Source: E44-bin46 sp964354655 (GTDB lineage Bacteria > Chloroflexota > Dehalococcoidia > Dehalococcoidales > E44-bin46). Taken from it: a stretch of DNA of 22,758 bases. The translations under genes and the position numbers were made by a program. The stretch lies in the NCBI GenBank assembly GCA_964354655.1, contig CAYHAL010000021.1:1-22758 (forward strand), written 5' to 3'. The notes under the pieces are model-generated. The model was not told where the DNA came from. It did no database searches and saw nothing but the letters and a program-made list of their open reading frames with translations. Positions 15,515-22,186 of this stretch are shown piece by piece. Numbering within the stretch: the first letter of the stretch is position 1; each line of letters opens with the position of its first letter.

Positions 15515-17191
15515 GTGAATGGGGTAGCAATAGTTAAACAAAGGCTTATTGAGCTGCTGACGCAGGCAGTAAGCCAAGCTCAGCAATTGGGTAAGCTGCC
15601 TTCAGTTGCCTTACCCGAGGTGGCGGTAGAGCGTCCCCAGAACCCGGAACACGGTGATTATGCCTCAAGTTTTCCCTTGAAGTTAGCCCGGGCAACCGGT
15701 GTTAGCCCACTAGCTATCGCTGAGAATATGGTCGGGCTTATAGTTCCCAGTCCTGAGATTGATACAATTACTGTGGCACCTCCGGGGTTTATTAACTTCA
15801 CCCTTAAAAAGGACTGGTTGACTAGGCAGGTTGATTCAATCTTGGAGGCTGGTGATTCTTATGGCAACCTTGACCTGGGAAGGGGCAGCCGAGTGCAGTT
15901 GGAGTTTGTCAGTGTCAATCCTACCGGACCGCTTCATGTCGGGCATGGTCGTGGTGCCATTCTGGGTGACACTTTAGCTAACGTGCTTACGGCTACTGGC
16001 TATAAGGTGGAGAGGGAATACTATATCAATGATGCTGGTAGTCAGGTAGATGCCTTTTATCGCACCCTCTGGGCTCGTTATCAGCAGTGTTTGGGTATAG
16101 ATGCTGAGATGCCCAGCGATGGTTACCTTGGTGGCTATATGATTGACCTGGCTAAGGAGATTATTGCCGAGAAGGGGGACAGGTTTCTGGCTCTGTCTGA
16201 GTCAGAAGCAGTGTTGCAATTAGGGCAAATCGGGTTAGACAAAATAATAAAGCAAATCAGAAGTGACCTTGAGTTATTAGGGGTGACTTTTGATGTCTGG
16301 TTCAGTGAGCAGAGCCTTTATGATAGCGGGCGGTACCAGACGGCGTTGTCGCTCTTACGTCAGGGAGGCTATATCGTGGAAAAGGAAGGGGCTACTTGGT
16401 TTGTGTCTACGGCTCTGGGTGAGGATAAGGACAATGTGGTGGTGCGTGGTGATGGTTCACCTACCTACTTTGCTTCTGATATTGCTTATCACTACGACAA
16501 GTTTTTGGTGCGCAAGTTTGATACGGTAATTAATATTTGGGGGGCTGACCACCAGGGCCATGTATCTCGAATGAAGGTGGCGGTTGGTGCTCTTGGTATT
16601 GCCCCGGAGCGGCTGAAGGTGATAATTTCTCAGTTGGTTACCCTGCGTCGCGGTGATGAGTTGGTTCGCATCTCCAAACGCAGCGGTGACATCATTACCC
16701 TGCGTGAGGTAATAGAAGAAGTGGGCGCCGATGCCTGCCGATTTTTCTTTTTGTCCCGCTCGGCTGACAGTCAAATGGACTTTGACCTAGAGTTAGCCAA
16801 AAAACAATCAGTCGACAATCCTGTTTACTATGTCCAGTATGCCCATGCTCGTATTGCCAGTATCCTTCGTTTGGCCAAGCAAAGGGGGATTGACTACGGA
16901 GATGGAGATGTTTTTTTGCTGACTACTGAGCCTGAGCTGACTTTAATACGGAAGATGTTACTTTTACCCGAGATAGTTGAGGTAGTAGCCTGTACCCTGG
17001 AACCTCACCATCTTGCCTATTATGCTCAGGATTTGGCAACTATATTTCATAGCTTTTACACCCAATGCCGTGTCGTTTCTCGGGATGACAAGGTATTAAC
17101 TAAAGCCCGTCTCAAGCTAGTAGCCGCAGCCAAGCTGGTTCTAGCTAAAACCCTTTACCTTATGGGGATGACGGCACCGGAGAAGATGTGA
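15515..17191 (+). CDS. argS: Arginine--tRNA ligase ArgS
   Basis: Charges tRNA-Arg with arginine. Class I synthetase signatures: VERPQNPEHGDYASSF in the N-terminal additional domain, the HIGH-equivalent HVGH at residues 141-144 in NPTGPLHVGHGRGAILGD, and SKRSGD in place of a canonical KMSKS, as is usual in this enzyme. The anticodon-binding helical domain fills the C-terminus (YYVQYAHARIASILRLAK onward). 558 residues is normal. The start is GTG at 15515. It has its own predicted promoter and is followed after 32 bp by trpS. Its position shortly after an arginine biosynthesis cluster may be coincidence, since unrelated genes intervene. Confidence 0.96.
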   Translation: MNGVAIVKQRLIELLTQAVSQAQQLGKLPSVALPEVAVERPQNPEHGDYASSFPLKLARATGVSPLAIAENMVGLIVPSPEIDTITVAPPGFINFTLKKDWLTRQVDSILEAGDSYGNLDLGRGSRVQLEFVSVNPTGPLHVGHGRGAILGDTLANVLTATGYKVEREYYINDAGSQVDAFYRTLWARYQQCLGIDAEMPSDGYLGGYMIDLAKEIIAEKGDRFLALSESEAVLQLGQIGLDKIIKQIRSDLELLGVTFDVWFSEQSLYDSGRYQTALSLLRQGGYIVEKEGATWFVSTALGEDKDNVVVRGDGSPTYFASDIAYHYDKFLVRKFDTVINIWGADHQGHVSRMKVAVGALGIAPERLKVIISQLVTLRRGDELVRISKRSGDIITLREVIEEVGADACRFFFLSRSADSQMDFDLELAKKQSVDNPVYYVQYAHARIASILRLAKQRGIDYGDGDVFLLTTEPELTLIRKMLLLPEIVEVVACTLEPHHLAYYAQDLATIFHSFYTQCRVVSRDDKVLTKARLKLVAAAKLVLAKTLYLMGMTAPEKM

Positions 17192-17223
17192 GAGGAAATT
17201 ATGGTTTTATTGAGGGACTTTAA

Positions 17224-18198
17224 ATGAAGCGTCGGGTTTTTTCTGGGGCTCGCCCTACTGGCAGGCAGCACATAGGCAACTATCTCGGGGCCATACAGAA
17301 TTATGTGAACCTCCAGGATGAGTATGATTGTATCTATTGCATAGTTGATATTCACGCCTTGACCTCGCTAGAGGATACCAGTTCGCTGCAAAGGAATATC
17401 CATGAGATGATGCTTGACTGGCTGGCGGCTGGTCTTGACCCTAAGAAAAGCATTCTTTTTGTCCAGTCCCATGTCCCAGAGGTCATGGAATTACATACCC
17501 TGCTTAGTATGGTCACTCCATTGAGTTGGTTGCTAAGGGTGCCGACTTTTAAGGAGAAAGTAAAGCTTCAACCTCATAACGTAAACTATGGTCTGGTCGG
17601 CTATCCAGTTCTACAGACGGCTGATATTGTACTTTATAAAGCAGAGGTTATACCAGTGGGTGAAGACCAGGTACCCCATATAGAGCTAGCCAGGGAGATT
17701 GCCCGCCGCTTTAACACCCAGTTTGGCAATACCTTCCCCGAACCCGAAGCCAAGCTTACCTCATTTCCATCAATACTCGGGCTAGATGGGAAAGAGAAGA
17801 TGAGCAAGCAAATAGGTAATGATATTGAATTGGCTCTCTCCGATGGGGAGACGATAGAGCGGGTAATGTTGGCGGTTACCGACCCAGCACGCCGTTATCG
17901 GGATGACCTCGGGCACCCCGAGGTATGTAATATTTATCGGCTTCAGGGATACTTCAATCCGTTCCAGTTGGACGATATAGCTCAGCAGTGCCGCTCAGCT
18001 AAAATCGGCTGCGTTGATTGTAAGATGCTCCTGGCTCAAGAGATTAATTCTGCTCTTAGACCCTTCCGGGAGCGGCGGGCAGCCCTGGCTGATAAACCCC
18101 AATATATAACTGATGTGCTGGCTGACGGTGCCGAGCGAGCCAGGGTTATTGCCCGGAAGACCCTCAAAGAGGCTAAGCAGAAGATGGGTCTTCTCTAA
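17224..18198 (+). CDS. trpS: Tryptophan--tRNA ligase TrpS
   Basis: Charges tRNA-Trp. Class I signatures: RPTGRQHIGNYLGA at residues 11-24 (HIGN is the HIGH equivalent), YPVLQTADIVLYKAEVIPVGEDQ, and KEKMSKQIGND at about residue 191 as the KMSKS loop. 324 residues is normal for a bacterial single-domain enzyme. Ribosome binding site GAGGG seven bases upstream of the ATG. Probably cotranscribed with argS. Repeat copy R4 begins within about five bases of its stop codon. Confidence 0.96.
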   Translation: MKRRVFSGARPTGRQHIGNYLGAIQNYVNLQDEYDCIYCIVDIHALTSLEDTSSLQRNIHEMMLDWLAAGLDPKKSILFVQSHVPEVMELHTLLSMVTPLSWLLRVPTFKEKVKLQPHNVNYGLVGYPVLQTADIVLYKAEVIPVGEDQVPHIELAREIARRFNTQFGNTFPEPEAKLTSFPSILGLDGKEKMSKQIGNDIELALSDGETIERVMLAVTDPARRYRDDLGHPEVCNIYRLQGYFNPFQLDDIAQQCRSAKIGCVDCKMLLAQEINSALRPFRERRAALADKPQYITDVLADGAERARVIARKTLKEAKQKMGLL

Positions 18199-18202
18199 TA
18201 TA

Positions 18203-18290
18203 ATCTACCTCACCCCCTGTATCCCCCTCTCCTTCAAAGGGGAGGGGGACTATAATAAAAAGAGGGGCGAAAGCCCCTCTTAAACTCCCC
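18203..18290 (-). repeat. Palindromic repeat copy R4 (inverted: tail, B, A on the plus strand)
   Basis: Hairpin B: 18222-18234 pairs with 18237-18249 (one G-T wobble). Hairpin A: 9-bp stem 18260-18268/18273-18281 with a GAAA loop, core GCGAAAGC. The tail CACCCCCTGTATCC comes first, so the element is in reverse orientation relative to R1, R2 and R5. It sits between the convergent trpS and HNH genes and could act there as a two-way terminator. It forms an inverted pair with R5 around the HNH gene. Confidence 0.85.
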
Positions 18291-18316
18291 CATAGGTGCC
18301 TTCTACCACAAAAGTC

Positions 18317-18727
18317 TTAACTGTGCTTTCTTGACCTTTGGGCAGGGTCACACTGGCGATGTATGACTCTGTTTTGCGTTACTCTTGCATAGTCAATAAA
18401 CTTAGAGCCTAGCTCAGTAAGGCCAGGTTGGTGGTCAAGATTCCATGGATTGTCTGGCTCAGTGCCTTTACCACAGATAGCACATATCCCACCCTGTTGT
18501 TCCAACAACCAGGCACGATACTTCTTGCGCAAAGGGCGCAGTATGTTTCCGCCAATTGCGAGTGCTCGACCAGCATATATCGGCAAACGAACCTCGTAGA
18601 AATCTTTTGACTTTCGCATTACCGCACTGCTAGGAACTTGCAAAACCCACTCATCATGCTTATCGTCGAATGTTGGCTTGTATTTTGAGGTGAACGATTC
18701 GCTCTTTGCCATTATTCTTTTGGTCAT
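18317..18727 (-). CDS. HNH endonuclease-like protein
   Basis: A 136-residue protein with a C-terminal HNH nuclease finger: zinc pair CAIC at 82-85, Asp98-His99 in WNLDHQPG, Asn119, His123 and Cys126 in TQNRVIHRQCD. These give the His-Asn-His set and the metal-binding cysteines, so the active site looks intact. The N-terminal 75 residues are basic and have no recognised domain; they may bind DNA. Ribosome binding site GGGAGG upstream of the ATG fixes the start. The gene is alone: the aminotransferase gene lies upstream across R5, and trpS is convergent across R4. Both flanks are copies of the palindromic repeat in opposite orientation, which suggests a small mobile unit. It could also be a free-standing HNH protein of phage or restriction type. 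Confidence 0.75.
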   Translation of the reverse strand: MTKRIMAKSESFTSKYKPTFDDKHDEWVLQVPSSAVMRKSKDFYEVRLPIYAGRALAIGGNILRPLRKKYRAWLLEQQGGICAICGKGTEPDNPWNLDHQPGLTELGSKFIDYARVTQNRVIHRQCDPAQRSRKHS

Positions 18728-18788
18728 ATTACACCTCCCAATGCGGATTATACTACTAGAGTGAGGGGTGTCAAGATATGGGTAGCTA

Positions 18789-18875
18789 GGGGAGTCATAG
18801 AGGGGCGCTAGCCCCTCTTAAAACAAATCTTCCCCTTCCCCTTATTAAGGGGAAGGGGATACAGGGGATAGGGTT
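18789..18875 (+). repeat. Palindromic repeat copy R5 (hairpin A then B)
   Basis: Hairpin A: 8-bp stem 18799-18806/18811-18818 with a GCTA loop. Hairpin B: perfect 13-bp stem 18831-18843/18847-18859 with an ATT loop. The tail ACAGGGGATAGGGTT is almost identical to that of R1. It lies between the aminotransferase stop and the HNH gene start, both on the minus strand. Hairpin B here is the least degenerate in the window. Confidence 0.88.
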
Positions 18876-18885
18876 AAAAAATAGT

Positions 18886-20070
18886 CTACTTCTTATGCTT
18901 CTTTACAAATCGCTTCATTCTGGATAGTGCTTCCTCAATGTCAGCTAACGAGGTGGCATAGCAGCAACGGACATACCCCTCACCACACTCACCGAAGGCG
19001 GTACCGGGGACAACGGCTACCTTTTCCTCAACGAGGAGCCTTTCGGAAAATTCCTCGGAGGTCATACCGGTGACCTTTATTGATGGGAAGGCATAAAATG
19101 CCCCCCGAGGCTCAAAGCAGGATAGACCAATATCGTTTAGTCCCTTGACTATTACCCGGCGTCGCTGGTTGTATTCCTCAACCATCTCGGCAATGCTGGC
19201 TTCGCCGGCTCTCAGCGCCTCAATAGCTGCTATCTGTCCCATTATCGGCGCGCACAACATAGTATATTGGTGAATCTTATTCATTGAGTTAATAATTTCT
19301 TCATTAGCCGCAGCGTAGCCGATTCTCCATCCGGTCATGGCATGGGCTTTAGAAAATCCACCCAGGAGGATGGTGTCCTCCTTCATCTCAGGCAGAGTGG
19401 CAAAGCAGGTATGCTCCATGCCATAGACTAGCTTAGCGTAAATCTCGTCAGAGATAACTAATAGGTGGTGACGGTGGGCTACCTCGGCAATTTGTGCCAG
19501 CTTGTCCCGGCTCAGCACTGCTCCAGTAGGGTTGGCGGGGTAACCAATAAGAATGGCTTTAGTCTTATTATTAACTTCTGCCTCAATATCATCCGCCCTA
19601 ATCTCAAAATTATTTTCCTGGTTGGTAGGCACCATAATTGGGCTACCTCCAGCCAGAACCACGCAGGGGTTATAGGAAACATAACACGGGTCGGGCATAA
19701 TAACCTCATCCCCCGGGTTAAGGATGGCTCTTATTATCAGGTCTAACGCCTCACTAACACCTACGGTAATCAAAATTTCTTTATCAGGGCTATAAACTAG
19801 ATTATAGTTTTCCCTCAGGTATCGGGACAGTTCCTGACGAAGCTCGGGCATGCCTAAATTTGAGGTATACATGGTATAGCCCTTTTCCAGCGAATAGATA
19901 GCTGCCTCGCGAATATGCCATGGGGTGGTAAAGTCAGGCTCGCCAACGCCTAGCGAGATGACCCCCTCCATAGACGCTATCAGGTCGAAAAACTTCCTTA
20001 TCCCTGAAGGGGATATCTGGTTTACCCTGTGTGAGATAAGTCTGTGGTATCTATGGGAATTTGTTGACAT
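18886..20070 (-). CDS. Class I/II pyridoxal-phosphate aminotransferase
   Basis: Fold type I PLP enzyme of the aspartate aminotransferase superfamily. Visible: SLGVGEPDFTTP at residues 39-50, substrate/PLP-binding Asn180 in GYPANPTG, Asp208 in VISDEIYAKLVY, PLP Lys241 in GGFSKAHAMTGWRIGY and the C-terminal carboxylate-binding Arg in GYVRCCYA. 394 residues is normal. An Lrp/AsnC regulator gene lies 18 bp upstream, the same pairing as in Bacillus alaR-alaT, where the enzyme is an alanine transaminase; that specificity is only a suggestion here. Aspartate or aromatic substrates remain possible. The 3' end reaches repeat R5. Confidence 0.9.
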   Translation of the reverse strand: MSTNSHRYHRLISHRVNQISPSGIRKFFDLIASMEGVISLGVGEPDFTTPWHIREAAIYSLEKGYTMYTSNLGMPELRQELSRYLRENYNLVYSPDKEILITVGVSEALDLIIRAILNPGDEVIMPDPCYVSYNPCVVLAGGSPIMVPTNQENNFEIRADDIEAEVNNKTKAILIGYPANPTGAVLSRDKLAQIAEVAHRHHLLVISDEIYAKLVYGMEHTCFATLPEMKEDTILLGGFSKAHAMTGWRIGYAAANEEIINSMNKIHQYTMLCAPIMGQIAAIEALRAGEASIAEMVEEYNQRRRVIVKGLNDIGLSCFEPRGAFYAFPSIKVTGMTSEEFSERLLVEEKVAVVPGTAFGECGEGYVRCCYATSLADIEEALSRMKRFVKKHKK

Positions 20071-20088
20071 AAAACCACCTTGTGGGAG

Positions 20089-20571
20089 TTAGAGGATTAC
20101 CGGCTGCCGCCTAACCCCTTCTTTCCCCTCTAGAATTTCGCCGTCCTCTTTGTATCGCTTAAGCATGAAGTGGGTAACTGTTCCCTGCACCCCTTCAATA
20201 GGAGCCAGCTTCTGGGATACGAAATTAGCTACTTCGTGCATGGTTTTACCCACGACTATAACCAGCAGGTCATAGGTTCCTGAGACTAGGTAGACGGTGT
20301 GAGCCTGGGGGAAGCGATAGATACGCTCGGCTACAGCATCAAAGCCAACATCCCTCTGGGGAGTAACCTTGACCTCTATTAACGCCCATACCAGCTCCTC
20401 GCCCAGCTTTTCCCAGTTAATTATGGTCTTGTATTTCAGGATGGTTCGGTCCTCTTCGGCTTTCTTGATGAGCCTGGCAACTTCAGCAGTTGGGGTGCCG
20501 GTCATGGTTGATATTTGTTTGGTGGTAGTTCGGCCATCATCCTCTAAGATTTTAAGAATTTCTTTTATCAT
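20089..20571 (-). CDS. Lrp/AsnC family transcriptional regulator
   Basis: A 160-residue regulator with an N-terminal winged helix-turn-helix (about residues 3-50: ILKILEDDGRTTTKQISTMTG then TAEVARLIKKAEE) and a C-terminal RAM ligand-binding domain (about 62-145, with ALIEVKVTP and VYLVSGTYDLLVIV). Such proteins sense amino acids and often control the adjacent gene. It starts two bases after the stop of the small DUF gene; GAGGAG inside that gene's end is the ribosome binding site. The aminotransferase gene 18 bp downstream is its most likely target. The C-terminal ten to fifteen residues extend slightly past the usual domain. Confidence 0.9.
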   Translation of the reverse strand: MIKEILKILEDDGRTTTKQISTMTGTPTAEVARLIKKAEEDRTILKYKTIINWEKLGEELVWALIEVKVTPQRDVGFDAVAERIYRFPQAHTVYLVSGTYDLLVIVVGKTMHEVANFVSQKLAPIEGVQGTVTHFMLKRYKEDGEILEGKEGVRRQPVIL

Positions 20572-20573
20572 AT

Positions 20574-20804
20574 TTAGCTCCTCACTAGCTCAGTTAGAGA
20601 CCATTGCTTTTGTATTTCATTATAACGGAGTCTGAAAAGTTTGTTATCCTTGGTTCTGACCTGGAAATGCCTCTCCCCCGGCTCCTGCCACGCTCTTTCT
20701 ATCTCTTCCACCTCATATTCTCTGCCTTCCCACTGGAAAGACCTCGGCCGTTCGGCATAGGTGTGCCCTGAATAGCAGGTAACCTTGAGATTTTGCAAGC
20801 CCAT
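20574..20804 (-). CDS. Small hypothetical protein (possibly DUF6504-like)
   Basis: A 76-residue protein, probably a compact beta fold with the layout: PRSFQWEGREYEVEEIERAWQ, then RHFQVRTKDNKLFRLRYN, then W near the end. This resembles small proteins grouped as DUF6504, but the match is from memory and uncertain. Function unknown. The frame extends to a GTG at 20816, yet the ATG at 20804 is preceded seven bases upstream by GGAAGGTGAT, a good ribosome binding site, so I start there. It sits between the cupin gene and the Lrp regulator, with a two-base gap to the latter, so it is part of the same operon. Confidence 0.65.
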   Translation of the reverse strand: MGLQNLKVTCYSGHTYAERPRSFQWEGREYEVEEIERAWQEPGERHFQVRTKDNKLFRLRYNEIQKQWSLTELVRS

Positions 20805-20812
20805 CCCCTTTA

Positions 20813-21118
20813 TCACCTTCCTTTTTCATGTGGTTCAACGGACAGGAGCACCGAACCACTAGAATTGGCTCGGTGTCTTTTCCCAGCTTCGATAACTATC
20901 AGATCCCCCCTCTTCATCACGTAGTTTTTATCTTCTACAGAGAACTCGACAGTTCCATCAAGACATATAAAGAATTCATCACGGTCTTCACTATGCCAGT
21001 CTGCTTCATGGTCAAAGTACTGAATTTTCAGATATTCGCCATTTATAGTCTGCAAAGCTAAATCTTCCTTTGTCCGCGTTACCTTCTCAACGAGTTCATC
21101 TAATGAATAAAATCCCAT
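20813..21118 (-). CDS. Cupin domain protein
   Basis: A 101-residue single-domain cupin. Motif 1 can be seen as DWHSEDRDEFFICLDGTVEF (His and Glu ligands, final Gly) and motif 2 as GDLIVIEAGKRHRAN (His ligand). The exact His-x-His pair of the classic motif 1 is reduced to His plus acidic residues, so metal binding may be altered. Such small cupins are often sugar or small-molecule binding proteins or isomerases; no substrate can be named. The ATG has GGGGGTG upstream. First gene of the minus-strand group cupin / small protein / Lrp regulator / aminotransferase; repeat R6 lies upstream. Confidence 0.82.
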   Translation of the reverse strand: MGFYSLDELVEKVTRTKEDLALQTINGEYLKIQYFDHEADWHSEDRDEFFICLDGTVEFSVEDKNYVMKRGDLIVIEAGKRHRANSSGSVLLSVEPHEKGR

Positions 21119-21159
21119 CGTCTACACCCCCTTCAGGTCTCTATTAGCTATTTTGTTAG

Positions 21160-21276
21160 GTAACCCTCCCCCTTTATCCCCCTCCCTTGGAAAGGGAGGG
21201 GGAGGAGATTTTAGAGAGGGGGCAAAGCCCCCTCTCTTACCTTTACTTCCCTTCTCTTAGTAAAGGAGGGGGAGGT
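21160..21276 (-). repeat. Compound palindromic repeat copy R6 (B1, A, B2)
   Basis: Hairpin B1: 12-bp stem 21177-21188/21192-21203. Hairpin A: 11-bp stem 21213-21223/21227-21237 with an AAA loop, the longest A stem in the window. A second, imperfect B-like hairpin lies at about 21247-21274. So A is flanked on both sides by B-type hairpins. B1 with its tail is in the R4 orientation; A plus B2 is in the R7 orientation. Followed directly by a copied metallophosphoesterase 3' end. Within the 262-bp gap 21119-21380 nothing else is seen apart from the short unstructured stretch 21325-21380. Confidence 0.8.
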
Positions 21277-21324
21277 GACTCACTATCTTTCAGGTTTGCT
21301 ATTTATCGTTTCCATTCTTTTTAT
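21271..21324 (-). pseudogene. Copied 3' end of the metallophosphoesterase gene
   Basis: Aligns with 22178-22231 at 49 of 54 positions, all five differences being transitions. Read on the minus strand it still encodes RMETINSKPER and then TAG, where the intact gene reads RMETISSKPERW and then TGA; the Trp codon has become a stop. No more of the gene is present upstream. It is either a decayed gene remnant or a boundary duplication left by insertion of the neighbouring segment. Confidence 0.7.
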
Positions 21325-21380
21325 ATCCCTATATCATTTAAGGGGAGAAATATAGAAAAGCGGAGCCTGCCTGAGCTTAA

Positions 21381-22043
21381 CTACAATTCCAAGGTAGCCA
21401 CCAGTTCTGGGAAGCATTCTCTGGTATACATTCTGAGATTAAAGGTTACCCATGTTTGTAAGAATTTTAGGTTCATCTCTTGGGAGGTAATATCAAAAGT
21501 CAGCCCAAGTAGTTTAGCCTTCTCCCAATCAAAGGATGACGTTCTACATTCTCGTGAAATTAGTCTGCTAACCTCGTCAGGGTTGTCTGAGCCAAAGGCA
21601 GTGCCTTCCTCAAAAACAAGCTTAATTCTAGGTGCTGCCGAATCTATCTTTATCCTGGTCTTGGCTTTGTTTAGATAATCGTCAAAGGTTAGTTTATCCT
21701 TGGCTAATTCTGTAGAGATGAAGAAATCAATTATTGAAGTTATCTCCTGAGGGTATGAATTAACCCGTTTTTTGGCTAAATCGTGAAGGTAATCGGCGTA
21801 TTTCTTTACCTTACTTGGTTTAACCATCATTGATACCAGCAAATCATGTTTATCTTTAAAGGTGTAGCCTAGAGCGGCGCCTCTTATGTAACCATCCAGG
21901 CAGACTAATATAAGTCGGAAGAATTCAATAGTTGGCATGCCGAATCTAAGGTAGCCCCAAACGGTAAACGGCTCTTTGATGACCTCTTTGACGATAGCCT
22001 CCATAAAAAATGCGGTCAAAGTCTTCGCCGCCTGGTAAGGCAT
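21381..22043 (-). CDS. Hypothetical protein, 220 residues, family not recognised
   Basis: I do not recognise this protein. It appears soluble and mixed alpha/beta, with no clear signal peptide or strong membrane segment (the stretch FRLILVCLDGYIRGAAL is only mildly hydrophobic). The middle is charged and helical (SKVKKYADYLHDLAKKR, then AKDKLTFDDYLNKAKTR), and the C-terminus ends in ECFPELVATLEL. GAGGG upstream of the ATG is a fair ribosome binding site. Upstream, TATAAT at 22091-22086 and TTGACG at 22124-22119 on the minus strand suggest it has its own promoter. It is bracketed by repeats R6 and R7, each carrying a copy of the metallophosphoesterase 3' end in the same direction. The codon use looks coding, and the long plus-strand frame over it is rejected. 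Confidence 0.6.
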   Translation of the reverse strand: MPYQAAKTLTAFFMEAIVKEVIKEPFTVWGYLRFGMPTIEFFRLILVCLDGYIRGAALGYTFKDKHDLLVSMMVKPSKVKKYADYLHDLAKKRVNSYPQEITSIIDFFISTELAKDKLTFDDYLNKAKTRIKIDSAAPRIKLVFEEGTAFGSDNPDEVSRLISRECRTSSFDWEKAKLLGLTFDITSQEMNLKFLQTWVTFNLRMYTRECFPELVATLEL

Positions 22044-22085
22044 TAGTTTTCCCTCTCTTTAAGCAGCGCTTAGAGTAGTGGCCTT

Positions 22086-22124
22086 ATTATAACGCATAAT
22101 TGAATAATTGAATATTACCGTCAA
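22086..22124 (-). promoter_or_regulatory. Candidate promoter for the 220-residue hypothetical gene
   Basis: Minus strand: TTGACG at 22124-22119, then either AATTAT after 17 bp or, further on, TATAAT at 22091-22086. The two best hexamers are not at standard distance from each other, so the exact promoter is uncertain. The region is very AT-rich. Confidence 0.35.
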
Positions 22125-22136
22125 CCTTTTTGGTTT

Positions 22137-22182
22137 TATAAGAGAGGCTTCGCCTCTCTAAGACTCCCTTAGATAAGGGAGA
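22137..22182 (+). repeat. Palindromic repeat copy R7 (hairpin A then short B)
   Basis: Hairpin A: 8-bp stem 22141-22148/22152-22159 with loop TTC, so GCGAAGC is on the minus strand. Hairpin B is reduced to a 7-bp stem CTCCCTT/AAGGGAG (22164-22170/22175-22181) with an AGAT loop. It ends about five bases beyond the stop codon of the metallophosphoesterase gene. No G-rich tail; the gene end takes its place. Confidence 0.75.
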
Positions 22183-22186
22183 TGAC

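Noticed and set aside
18203..18875. Calling the HNH unit an insertion sequence
   Set aside because: The HNH protein has no transposase motif (no DDE or HUH/Y1 signature), and no target-site duplication could be established by eye, so only the repeats and gene are annotated and the mobile idea is kept as a finding.
21187..21678. Plus-strand open frame of 163 codons
   Set aside because: It starts within repeat R6 and then runs antisense through the 220-residue gene, which has a ribosome binding site and a more protein-like composition; the frame's translation is Ser/Phe-rich and looks like an antisense product.
3503..22182. CRISPR array or tandem satellite
   Set aside because: Copies are hundreds to thousands of bases apart, in both orientations, and are not separated by short uniform spacers.
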